A DNA stretch of 64,000 nt from Saxidomus purpurata (Eukaryota > Mollusca > Bivalvia > Venerida > Veneridae), in NCBI GenBank assembly GCA_022818135.1, contig JAFMSR010000003.1:14433325-14497324 (forward strand), in the 5' to 3' direction. Shown here piece by piece: positions 48,265 through 59,560 of this stretch (position 1 is its first letter; each line of letters starts with the position of its first letter). The translations under genes and the position numbers were made by a program. The notes beneath the pieces are model-generated. The model was given only the letters and a program-made list of their open reading frames with translations, ran no database searches and was not told where the DNA came from.

Positions 48265-50775
48265 ATGGCGTCCAGAGAAAACACAAATACGGACTTTATG
48301 TCTGATGAAACATTTGACCTAGTATGCCGAGTGTGTAAACGTAAAGGTAAAAATACAGAAGCTAAAAAATACTGTGTAAAATGTCACGATTATTTCTGTC
48401 TAACTTGTGTTCAAGTTCATCAAGATATTCCATCATTAACTGGACATAAGATACTAGACAAAAGCCAGTTCTCGTCAGGAACCAGCAAGAAATTACCAAA
48501 AGGACCACAGGGATCCAACCAGAGTCTGCCTGCAGCACCAACGGAGAGATGTGGCAAGCACAACCATTACTATATTGACATGTACTGTCAAAACCATGAC
48601 GACGTTGGCTGTGCTACTTGTATGGCAGTAGACCACAAGTAAATATCTTTAACTTACTATGAAATATATAAGTTGACTTATGCTTTTGTTACTAGTACTT
48701 TTGTGGACCCAAGTATTGTCCCAAGATTTTATTTAGTGACCTACATTTCAATTTCATACTGAAACTCAAGACAAAAATTAGACTGAACACTGATGCACAG
48801 CTTATTGTATGAAAAAGCAAAATGTCAATAAAATAATTAATAGTACCTTGTCAGATTCTGTTCTTCGAAAACAAATATTATTATATGCTCTTAATCATAC
48901 GAAAAAGAGCTGTATGACCTGTGACTAAGGTGTTACATCACCTAATTGTTATGCTCACTTTTATATTGCTAGAGTTGGGGCTTTCCTAACAGTGGTTATG
49001 TACAGGAGGATGTTTACCTTACCATCATTCTGGAGCAGGAGCAGAATTAAACGTGTTATCTCTGTACTTATTATATAAATACTGCTCACATCTTAATATA
49101 TTTTGTAGAGATGAAAAATATTTGTACCAACAATAAAATAAGCTGTGACCTATTGGCAAGTGTTGTTTGCAAAATTGATTAAAAATGTCCCTGATCTTTA
49201 CATATACATGTATAAGGTGGTTAAATTTGCTTAAATATATGCAACAAAAACAGTACAATTATACTTCAATTTAGATGCAAAAGCCAAAACATAGAAAAGT
49301 ATAGTCAAGTATTGCACACAAATATAACCATATTTCATTCAAGGTCATGCAAAGACACCTTCTATATACCCGAGTTCATCCAAAACAATGCGAGCTCATC
49401 TAGTCAGAGAGATTTTAAAAGCAAGTTGGAATCTGTGGCCAATAGTCTGAAAGAGCATCACGACCAATTGCAGTATGAAAAACAGCGGCTATTGAAAGAT
49501 AAGGCAGGGTTATTAGAAAAAATCAGAAAATTCAGGAAAGAGATCAACAAAAGGCTTGACGAGTTAGAGAACAATTCCATAGCTGATATCGAAGATAAAT
49601 ACAAAGCCCTGATTGGCAAGATAGAAGAAGGAATGAGAATGTTAGATGCAAATACAGTCAATGTAAAATCAGCTAAAGACAAAGTAGGGGCTCCGGGCAA
49701 CAATGTCTCACAGGACTTTGTCAATGCTAAGAAAGGAAAACATATTACTAGCAATGCTTCTCAATGCATAGAACACAACAAGGCACCTATCCATACAGAA
49801 GAAATAGATTTCACACCAGATCAGAGAATTCCTGAATTATTAGGAGAAATAAATTTACTTGGCAAAATTATACAAAGAAAGTTAGAAGCCACTGGATCAA
49901 CTGCTACCAGCAATGTTCAGCTCCAGACAAAAGGAAAACCGACAAATTCTGGTTCTGGTACTGCCCAGCAGACAGATGCTTTACTTCAGACTAAAGGAAG
50001 CAGGAAGTATAATGTCAAAGTTCAATCAGATAAGTATAGCTGTAATATTGTGAGTTCATGTACACTGGAGGATGGAACAATTATACTGTCTGACTTCAAT
50101 AACAGCAAGCTGAAACGTCTTGACAGTTCCACCTTTACAGTCACAGACTCCTGTGATCTTCCTGGACAACCATGGCAAGTATGTCCCATCAGTAAACAAA
50201 AAGTTTCTGTATGTTTATATATGAAAAAAGTAATTCAATTTATTTCAGTAGGAGCCAGTCTGACAAAGTCAAAGCAGATAAACACTCACTTTGCATGTTG
50301 TGGTCTGGCATATTGTAATGGTAACCTGTATATTTCAGACCGTACATCAGTACATATATACAGTGTATCAGGTAGTAAGCTTAAGCTGTTCAGTAAGAAC
50401 CAGCCAAGACAGGAACTGTTCTCTTACATCATGAGTCTGGCTGTTAGTAAGGACGGTACAAGGATTTATGTTTCTGACTTCAATAAAGGACTGATTATAC
50501 TGGACAATATTGGACAGATTGTTGAACAGTACAATGGTCCACAGTTACAGGGAACCTATGGTTGTTATCTTACAGCTACAGGAAATCTGCTTGTCTGTGG
50601 ACTTGAGTCGGACAATGTACTGCAGTTTGGACAGAATGGTGATTTGAGAAAAGAGGTAGTAGAATTCTCAGACAAAGAAGCCAATCATCAAGCAATCTGT
50701 TGCAATCCTCAGATGTCAAAGATGATAATAGGGGGGAATAGAAAAGAAATTGAAGTTTATGATCTTATGAAATAA
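48265..50775 (+). CDS. B-box family copy 2: RING-less TRIM-like protein, complete (601 aa, 2 exons)
   Basis: Exon 1 is 48,265-48,638, starting at an ATG in a good context (caaaatggcg) rather than an in-frame ttg upstream. Exon 2 is 49,344-50,775. The junction cacaa|gtaaat ... tcaag|g restores DHKSCKDTF. Domains: B-box-1-like zinc site (C21, C24, C37, C40, C45, C48, H52/H61); B-box 2 (C96, H99, C108, H111, C116, C119, H124, partly split by the intron); coiled coil about residues 150-230; Ser/Thr/Gln-rich linker; C-terminal NHL-like propeller from about 335. There is no RING, so direct ubiquitin-ligase activity is not expected. Family members act as scaffolds or sensors, but no specific function can be assigned here. 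Closest relatives are copies 1 and 3 in this window. Confidence 0.88.
48639..49343 (+). other. Intron of B-box copy 2
   Basis: 705 bp, phase 2 junction, GT donor (aagtaaat) and AG acceptor (ttcattcaag). It matches the copy-3 intron along most of its length apart from the insertion at 62,606-63,034. The copy-1 region matches only its last 270 or so bases. Confidence 0.75.
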
Positions 50776-51736
50776 AGCACAAAGATGGGGAGGTGACATG
50801 GACTGAGAAAGCTTTACATTGACATAATCATACAACTATACAGAATGTAAAATTACAACATGTATACTATATAACATGTATATTATATAACATGTATATT
50901 TAGACCTGTGAATATAAAATGAAACACTGAATTCCAACAGGAGCAAAAGAACAATGTAACTGTTTGGTGAAGAGCGAAGGCAGTGGAAAGATTCTGGATC
51001 AGAAGCTTCAAAGTCAAGCTGCATTTTCATCATTTAAGCATGATGGATTAACAGTAATTACATAATAATGAACAAGTCTCACTGTTGGGATATCAGTTTC
51101 GATAAGAAAAAGGTTTACAGCAAGCCCATTGATATGTTTATTTTACAAAACTGTGTCATATCTGGAATATCTTTTCATGTCCAAAAGCTTTGAAAAATTA
51201 CACTGTTTTATTTTAATCTATTTATCATTTCTGTTTTGAAGACAAAATTGTAAGACAGTCTGATTAATTTTTAATCTATGCACATTGTTAAATTTAAGCA
51301 TATCTGAATTCTGAATAACATTATTTTTTGAAAATTCATTTCAAATTGTAAGATGACTTATTTTTAAAAGGATATAAAACATTTAAATTTGACAGTTCAT
51401 AAATTAAATGTTTCAATTTTCTCAAATTGTTTGTCAAATTTCAAATGAGTATCTTAATCATTATAATAAGTTTTGCCTATGTGCTAACTTGGTGAAAATC
51501 AACACCTTCACCATTCTGTTTGTGTATGTTTGTTTCTCAGGGTTTTCACTAAACAGGCAAAATGCAGAACAAACAAAATTGTGCAGTCCTTTACTTCTGT
51601 ACTGTACACTGAGTAATTTTTACTGTCTATTTTTTCTGTGACTATAATGCTTTTACTTATTTGCCATGTTAAGCATTTGCAAGCAGAATCTGTTGCCGTC
51701 TTCAACTTTTCCCTTTAGAGTATGAATTTTCAACCA
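50776..51736. other. 3' flank of copy 2, paralogous to the copy 1 flank
   Basis: Continuous similarity to 25,255-26,193 with small indels. No gene recognised. Confidence 0.6.
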
Positions 51737-51744
51737 CAAAAAAG

Positions 51745-52929
51745 TAGGGATGTCATTGATTAAAATTTTTGTATCGATATATCAATTTAGAAATATCAAC
51801 GGTACAGCGATATATCAATACACAAGCGTAAAAAGCAGCATGCCCACTCATTTTTTAAATTAAGGGTACATGTACCCCCTGCCTTTGCAAATTAGGGGTG
51901 CACTGCAGAACTTGGGGGTACACTACATGGCAGATTTTTTTCTATTCAACTGTTTTTTATTTTGTTTTTCACTCTTTTGGGCTGTTTGGGACTGAACCTT
52001 TCCAGATACTGACTCCTCGGCTGTAATTTGACAGAATCATCATGAACTAGTGATTTATTATTTAACATCGGAGTTTTCAGCAAAATTCATGGAATTCCCG
52101 TTTTCATGAACGGATTACGATTCGTCCGAAATAACATACACTCAACTGACGACTGGTAAAAATCGCTGATCGATAATAAATGCCCGACTAACAGATATAT
52201 GAAATTCGTATCAAAAATGCAGTCCATTATCGAAGAAAATAATATTAACTAACCTTTTGCTGGATTTATAAAATCTTAAATACTTTCCTGCATTTTGCTT
52301 TTTTATGCACACGGTGCACGTGACGTCACACTAATACGCTTACCAAACCCATTTATGCGGCTGACAATTACGCCGAGAAGTCGGTGATGGAAACAAAATT
52401 ATCTCCGGACCTGCATTTTAAACCTTACCAAACATTCGGCAAGTGCGCGATGAAATAAACAGCGATTTGGCAGTTGAACATAGGAGTTCAAAATCTCTGC
52501 GTGCATGTACCACCAATAAGTGATTTTTGTGCGTGCATTTGATATTTTGTACGTGATTCACGTACTGCAGTGCGTGAATGGGCATGCTGAAAAAGGTCAC
52601 TATATATTCTACCAAATCTCTGGACAATATTTGTACTAAACATATGGTTCTGGTCTATAATATAATTTTATCAACCCTTGCAGTGATGAAATTTTTTTGC
52701 CTATAAGACCACATTTCACTAAATTACCATTCGTTAGAAAAACACGGACATCTGGGTGGATCGAGTCATTTTCCGGTTCAGTTTTGATGAAATATTCGAA
52801 CGTGAAACTGTAGATCATGGCACAGTAAAACATTATTTGATATACGATTTTTCAAAACGGCAATCGATATCGAATCGAAAGTGTTTGATCATTGATATAT
52901 CGATATCGTTTGAATCGATTACATCCCTA
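51745..52929. mobile_element. hAT-like non-autonomous element with perfect 8-bp target duplication
   Basis: Ends tagggatgtcat and, inverted, tagggatgtaat, followed by shared cgatatatcaat subterminal sequence. The 8-bp duplication caaaaaag is at 51,737-51,744 and 52,930-52,937. The paralogous flank of copy 1 has a single caaaaaag (26,194-26,201). The TIR form (YARNG start) and the 8-bp duplication are typical of hAT. 1,185 bp, no transposase frame. Confidence 0.85.
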
Positions 52930-53304
52930 CAAAAAAGGCTTATTACAACTCCATTGATTACATAATACTATCCTATCTTGTAATACAACATACTATATAA
53001 TAGTGTTTGTTCATTTATATTCTGCCTGCAAAATTCATTGTACATACTGAAGACTTTAGTTGACTTAAATCAAAGCGTAGATTTTAGCATAACTTCTGTT
53101 GATGTGAATTGAGAAATTTCAGTTCAACATTTATATGTAAAAGGTGATTTTGACAGTGCTCAGATTTAATTTTGTGGTAATGTGTCACTGATTTCCTGTG
53201 CTGTTATATATTTTAAAGTTTTAATAGCTTTTAGTAAGATATAATACAGCAGATGTACTTGAACAATTCTGTCAGTTCTCATACATGGATGGATGGAGGT
53301 GTAG

Positions 53305-53515
53305 CTTGAACTATAAACTATAGTTGTAGAACCTAAAAACTAAACAGTGGAACTATATATATATATGAACTAAAGAGTTCAAACTATAACCTAAGCAGTT
53401 GAACTTTAAACTAAAGAGTGTACATAAAACAGTGTGAACTATAGAGTGAGAACTATTAACTGTGAAATATAAATCTTGGAGTGTGAACTACAAACTAATC
53501 TGTGGAACTATAAAC
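53305..53515 (+). repeat. Minisatellite, paralogue of 26,565-26,820
   Basis: Imperfect gaactataaactaaagagt-type units, with a short (at)n run at 53,355-53,365. More decayed than the first copy. Confidence 0.7.
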
Positions 53516-53852
53516 TGTTATGCGGACAAAGTCAATTTAGAGTTCAATCTGATTAACTCAGAGAATCAAAGAATTGTCCATACATGACTCTGTAAAACAG
53601 TGATTCTGTATTGTTCCATGTACAGTATATTTTTTCCAATGCAATGTAGTTAATGTTTCATTTATTTGTGTATTTCATCATTTGTTTGTGTATTTTAATG
53701 TATAAATAATAACATATTAACCCTTACCCTGCTGGCAGCAAGTGATTCTGTCCTTGTGACCAGTTAGTAAATATTCAGTGACCACCCCTGTGAACAGTTA
53801 ATGGTTCTGTCCAAATAGAAAGATGGAAAAGTCCATTTTAGTAGTTTGAGTG

Positions 53853-54301
53853 TACTTCAAAATCCCCTTAGTCATAATCCCCTTGGTCCAAAAATGGCAT
53901 AGTAGTCAGAATCCCCTTGTTGAATTTTACAAGGTATTCATAATCCCCTTGATGAAATTTACAAGGTGTTCAAAATACCCTTGATCAATTTGACAGAGCT
54001 TAATACGGAGTTCGTATTCGGACATTTTTGTTTCTATGTTATGTACCTGTCTATGTATATGTAAAACAATCCTCCATCTTCTGTCCTATTGTGTTCATTT
54101 GAATAAACATCACTGTAAGCTTATCATCCATAGATAAACTGTTATATTCACTTTGGCTTATACAATTTTGTTCATTTTGCTCACTTTGTCCACTGGTATT
54201 GTTCCGTGTACGTTTTCTATTTGTTCCTACATCCGTCCAATTTGAATCGGGAAACGTCGACCCGCCATTTTCAGTCATTTCGTAAGGGGATTTTGAGTGT
54301 C
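53853..54301. mobile_element. Small inverted-repeat element carrying an open frame
   Basis: Left end cttcaaaatccccttag, right end (inverted) actcaaaatccccttac, with further aatccccttg motifs repeated inside the left end. About 450 bp. An open frame on the minus strand lies within it (next entry). Target duplication not resolved. Confidence 0.45.
54051..54278 (-). CDS. Short ORF, unknown; possible mobile-element protein fragment
   Basis: From the internal ATG (aaatgactgaaaatggcg on the minus strand) it encodes about 75 residues. These start MTENGGSTFPDSNWTDVG, are polar and Asn/Gln-rich, then have an amphipathic segment SMDDKLTVMFIQMNTIGQKM. The frame also stays open upstream to 54,353. The layout resembles the N-terminus of retroelement ORF1-type proteins, but no defining motif is present. 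I cannot assign a function. Confidence 0.3.
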   Translation of the reverse strand: MTENGGSTFPDSNWTDVGTNRKRTRNNTSGQSEQNEQNCISQSEYNSLSMDDKLTVMFIQMNTIGQKMEDCFTYT

Positions 54302-54378
54302 TCCCTAGTAGTTTAGCAGAACAAGGGTTAACAGAATTGTAAAATATAATCAAGAGTTACCTTATCTTTAACCAAATA

Positions 54379-54659
54379 CAGTCCAACCTATGTTAAGCAG
54401 CCAGCAAGGAATGACAGTAAAACTGGTCACTGAAAACAGGTTGTTGCTTAATATAGATGTCTTTTATGTCAAACTTGCTGTTTTGGTAATGCAGATTGTT
54501 GCTTAATATAGATGTCTTTTATGTCAAACTTGCTGTTTTGGTAATGCAGGTTGTTGCTTAATGTAGATGTCTTTTAATATGTCAAACTTGCTGTTTTGGT
54601 AAATCGTTGCAATCGAGCTGACTGCTAACTTCAGGTGACTGCTAACACAGGCTTTACTG
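54379..54659. mobile_element. TA-flanked MITE with internal triplicate
   Basis: Ends cagtccaacctatgttaagc and, inverted, cagtaaagcctgtgttagca, TA on both sides. Inside, a unit of about 63 bp containing gttgcttaatatagatgtc and aacttgctgttttggtaatg occurs three times. Remnants of the family occur at about 34,000-34,090 and 10,635-10,720. Confidence 0.6.
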
Positions 54660-55739
54660 TATTTTACTTGTATCACATGGTGTGATTCTCAAATTGATCT
54701 GTAATAAATCTACAAATTAACCTCTTAAGCAGCTAGTCAAGGAATGCACTAAAATTGCAAGGCCTAAACATTAAGGACCTGTGTTGGTAATTCTATGTTG
54801 CAATGTAATTTTTCTTTACTGAATTATGAAAAAGAATAAATCACTGAATGTCATAATTAAAATGAAATGGAGTTTATGAATGAAAGCATGTATGTATGAT
54901 TTCTGTGAGATGACATGGTGACAGTTCAAGTTTAGAGCTCCATGATCCTCTTTTCCTAAATCCTATACTGATAAATTTAACAGAAAATGAGTTTTTTAAC
55001 ATGACCATTTATACACAATTTTGTCAATGGTCAGTATCAAAATGAAGCTCAGCTTTTGCTTACAAGTTCACATAATTTTATATCTATATTTAGTTATGGC
55101 GCGTGAAGTGTGGCCCTGAAATAGGTACATGAAGTAGGTTCCGTTTGGTAGTTGACTTACAATAAATTTGAACAACTTGTCATTTACCCTTTTCATGATA
55201 ATTTCTCAAAACTATTAAGGAAAGTCTACAATCATATTTCATACAATTTATTCATGTATGCCAGAATATAAGTTCTTCTGTTCACACGGTTACCTAAGAA
55301 TTCATATTCATAAGATAAAGAATGACACATATTTAATGCAAGAGAGATAACACAGATAATTTATATCACCATTTAGGTGTATGAATTATCTCCCTTAGTC
55401 AAAAGGAAAAAGCTCATTTTATTCCTATTACCGGTATATGTGGGAAGAGTAATACAAAATTTGTGTATTTTAAGATCATTTGTTATTGTCTGCAATATTT
55501 TTCATTCAGACACAGTGCACATGTGCAAAAAAAACCTGCTTTCCTGCAGGAATTTGTCAAGACATTAAATTTTGTAAACAGAAAATATTTCTTACATTTA
55601 TTACATTTACCTCTATTGCTTGTGTTTAGTGTTGTTGGTGGTATGGTTGCTTTGCAATGGTGTATTTGATTTTATAAATCTTTGAATGTAATCAATATAT
55701 TCATGGTTGGATGAATTTATCATCTATTTGAATTGATCA

Positions 55740-56125
55740 GAGTACACTAAACTCTATATAACGACCATTGATATAGCAACAATCTGGGTATGAGAAAAAA
55801 AATCTGGGCCCTGTTTTATTCTGTCTGTATTTAATTATGAATATAATATATTGATATAAATTACTCTGGATGTAAGGAACAAATTTAAATCGTCAAAGAG
55901 AGTTCCTTACAAACATTCCTAAGTTTAATTTTTATATGTTCAAAATAAAGAGCAGTATTTTTTTAGTGTTATTGCAAAAAATAAAGGCTTCCTAGCAACT
56001 CTTTTTCGTGAAAAAACAGAACGACTTAAATACAAAAGAAATGAATATGTCAACATTTGTTTTAGAATTAATAGAACATGGTTCTATCATTATCCTATCA
56101 GTTAATTCAAAGTGATCCTGAGACT
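55740..56125. repeat. Remnants of two dispersed elements
   Basis: 55,745-55,910 (cactaaactctatataacga, then ggccctgttttatt) is a diverged single-unit relative of 34,314-34,834. 55,920-56,125 resembles the right part of the TTAA MITE at 8,285-8,658 (aatagaacatggttctatca). Confidence 0.45.
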
Positions 56126-56139
56126 TTAATATTTAAGAA

Positions 56140-56215
56140 ATAATAAATGCCTCCCTGTATTTTATCGTTGAAATAATAAATGCCTCCCTGTATTTTATCG
56201 TTGAAATAATAAATG
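56140..56215 (+). repeat. Three tandem ~37-bp units
   Basis: aataataaatgcctccctgt and attttatcgttga are repeated three times in tandem, next to a large palindrome built from the same bases. Confidence 0.75.
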
Positions 56216-56360
56216 CCTCCCTGTATTTTATCGTTGAATAAAATATAGTCAGGAATTTGGATGCGTAGTAATTAAATCACGAGTGCGTAGCACGAGTGAT
56301 TTAATTTTTCGCATGCAAATGACTGACTGTATTTTATTCAACGATAAAATATAGGGAACA
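56215..56360. repeat. Long imperfect palindrome (fold-back)
   Basis: ctgtattttatcgttgaata on the left is matched by inverted tattcaacgataaaatatag on the right. The inner arms are aattaaatcac and gtgatttaatt, centred near 56,286. It probably belongs to a larger element with outer inverted ends near 56,375 (gattctaacacg) and 56,605 (cttgtgttagaat). Confidence 0.65.
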
Positions 56361-57177
56361 ATTTATTATTTCGATTCTAACACGTTATTTTCTTTGAAAA
56401 CAATCCCGAACTTTATTTAACGCGTAGTTGTACATCACTGTAACCTTAAAACGCGAGATACGATTGGACGCGTTTGTTTACATACGTCACGTCGTGACGT
56501 CATTTACGGCACGTCGTCCTTGGAAAAACGTGCTGTATTTTATCGTTTAATAAAATACAGGCTTTTCCCTATATGTTTATATAGGAAAAGCAGCCGCTTG
56601 TGTTAGAATAGTGTACACTGAAAGCCAAAAACAGCAAATATCTTATTTCTGAGTATATAAAGAGCTAATGGGACTTAAAACTCTTTCAGATTGTTTTTCC
56701 TCATATATTGCATGGACTATTTAAAAATGTTGATCTATAAGAAAATTTCTTTAAGATAGCTACATTTGGGTAGATAATATTTTATGAGGGAATAAAAGAA
56801 TAAATATCCTGATACAAAGGGTTATATATAAAGACCTCATGCCTTATTAGTGAAAAAAATCTTTGTTAGTTAATTCAAAGTTCCACCTTAACATTGGATT
56901 GAACTTAAAATAATAGCCACTTCACCCCTACACCAAACAGGAATTGGGGGACTAATTATTGAAGTATCCCTCTCGGCTGATCCCTGATATTTGATTCATC
57001 ATCTTTAATTTCATATGAAGAATGTATGTGATAGTATAAGTGCTTCATCAGAAAATAAAATATATAAATCATGATCAGGTTGTATCTTAAATTCAACTCA
57101 TTTTCATACTCTACATAAAGGACCCTAAAGTCTGTATTATGACTATACTAACAGTTAATTTTGATATTTTTGGATCT

Positions 57178-58482
57178 ATATCCTTTGCACACCGGCATAT
57201 TTTGTTACACACTCGACAGACATGCATGTGTTTTTGTAAACACTGTACATCACATTTTGCTACTTTTGGTTTACTGCGCGTGTTGTATACGTCAGCAAAT
57301 AGATTGAGCTGTAACATGAAAGTAAAATTTCCATTGGCCCACCTGCAGAGGTCACGTGCAGGGGTCACCCTGGCTGCTAACCTGCGCTTGGCTTTTCTTG
57401 TTGTTTTTTTGGGGGGGTTTTTTTGCTAACGAGAGGTCAATTTTAAGCGTTCTCATAAGATGTCAATATACCTAGGTTTGAGTACGACATGTCTGCTTTA
57501 TGTCTGTGAAAAAATATTTGCACGCGCTCAAAACACTATCCCACAGGGGCCTGTACGCGAACGTTGGTAAAATGAAAATTTTCAAACCTGGTAAAATTGT
57601 GTCAAAGGTTATTTTCAAGGTTGTCTTAAAGTGTCAGCATTTGCCTCGGACGTCTGAGTTTTCAACATTCAGGAGCTGTCGGCATAGCCTTTAAATTCAT
57701 ACAGACAAAACGTGTTCCATACGGTAACTGTCACTTCTATGGAAGGCCAAACCTGTCTTAACCCGCGTATACGGTTTATTACCTATCGGCGTTCAAAGGA
57801 TATATATAATTCCGTAAGACCCGTGTTTTCGGTTAATTTCACCTGAATTTGCATTTAGTGTGTGTCAGTGGTTGAAAATGGGAACAAACATGAGACTTTG
57901 GCGTAAAAACAGAATTTTCTTGTATATCCTTTGCACACCGGCATATTTTGTTACACACTCGACAGACATGCATGAAACACTGTACATCACATTTTGCTAC
58001 TTTTGGTTTACGGCGTGTGTTGTATACATCAGGAAATAGATTGACCTGTAACATGAAAGTAAAATTTCCATTGGCCCACCAACAGAGGTCACACGCAGGG
58101 GTCACCCTGTCTGCTAACCTGCGCATGGACTTTTTTTTTGCTAACGAGAGGTCAATTTTCAGCGTTCTCATAAGATGTCAATATACCTAGGTTTGAGTAA
58201 AACATGTCTGCTTTATGTCTGTGAAAAAATATTTGCACGTGCTCAAAACACTATCCCACAGGGGCCTGTAAGCGAACGTTGGTAAAATGGTCAAGGTTGT
58301 CTTAAAGTGTCAGCATTTGCCTCAGACGTCTGAGTTTTCAACATTCAGGAGCTGTCGGCATAGCCTTTAAATTCATACAGACAAAACGTGTTCCATACGG
58401 TAACTGTCACTTCTATGGAAGGCCAAACCTGTCTTAACCCGCGTATACGGTTTATTACCTATCGGCATACAAAGGATATAGA
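57178..58482. mobile_element. Two inverted-repeat elements in direct tandem (1.3 kb)
   Basis: Copy a is about 57,178-57,803 and copy b about 57,923-58,482. Each begins tatcctttgcacaccggcat and ends in tatcggc ... caaaggatat, which is the inverted start. The copies are alike over most of their length but carry indels. They lie between spacer blocks that are adjacent in the first duplication unit. Open frames in them (57,111-57,429 and 57,839-58,190) correspond to each other but lack protein signatures. Confidence 0.65.
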
Positions 58483-58569
58483 ATAGCCTGACTCACTCTT
58501 TGTGTATATTTTCTTAGTGTTTAGCACCCAATAAAACAGTATTTAAGTAATATAGAAGTGGGCAGTTTA

Positions 58570-59110
58570 CCTATTCATCATTTTTACAAAGGACCAGTAC
58601 TAGACTCCCAACCTTCATACGGAACAGCCAACTGTCTCCCATAAGAGTCAAGTCGGTATACAGACTTGAACCCATGACCCTCAATCACTGTTAATACCAA
58701 TTTAAACAGTATTTCAGTTAAATGGAAGTGCAGAGCAGTTAACCTAACCATCGTTCCTATGAAGGACCAGTACTAGACCCCAAACCTTCATAAGGAACAG
58801 GCAACTGTCTCACTCAAATAGTCAAGTCGTTAGCATGGCTCGAACCTGTGACCCTCAATTAGTGACAGGCAGTCAATCAAAGTCTGTGACCAAAACAACT
58901 CCATCCCAGGGGTGGGTTACTAATTTGTATTACTTACCATATACAATTGATGACCAGTTCTACGGGAAATCTTCTGAAAGACTTCCTCATCAGGTAACAA
59001 CATCGTCAAGGTAACAAGAACTTAGCATGCAAGGAAATCATAGCTCCCTACACTTCCTCATTAAGCAGGTTAACATCATCATCATGGTAACAAGAACCTG
59101 GCATTACCTT
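58570..59110 (-). repeat. SINE-like repeats, reverse orientation
   Basis: Two B-box-like reversed segments (acttgaacccatgaccctca at 58,666 and gctcgaacctgtgaccctca at 58,829) are followed by the shared body. This is the paralogue of 43,910-44,160, with an extra copy. Confidence 0.5.
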
Positions 59111-59334
59111 TATTCACATTAGGTTTTGCAGAGTCAGGTGTAGAGGCAATTGAACTTTTGACTGTCTTTGACAACATCTCAATGCACTTTTCTTTCTCTT
59201 TCAGGGACCTAAAAAATAAAGTATTATACAAATACATGACTGAATGTACTACATTTATTTACAACGCATAATAATTTCCTGAAGTCTGATCCATCATAAA
59301 TCTTTTTTCACCTTCTTCTATTCCCAAAATATAA

Positions 59335-59560
59335 ACATCAATGTACACCAGGATCAGCATCAAGGTAGACCATGATCTCACTGTATATCAATGTAGACCA
59401 TGACCAGATTGCAAATCAATGCAAACCATTATCTGAGTGCACATAAATGTAGACAATGATCTGAATGCAATCTATGTAGGCTATGATCAGACAGTACATC
59501 AATATAGACCATAATCATAGTACAACAATTTAGACAAGGACAAGACTGTGCATCAGTATA
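59335..59560 (+). repeat. gaccatgatc minisatellite, left part
   Basis: Imperfect 26-28-bp units (atcaatgtagaccatgacca), interrupted at 59,561 by an inserted element and resuming at 60,498. Confidence 0.75.

Noticed and set aside
57111..57429. Opposing open frames repeated at 57,839-58,190
   Set aside because: They occur because of the tandem element duplication. Cys/His pairs are present but do not form a known zinc motif, and the two copies differ by frame-changing indels.
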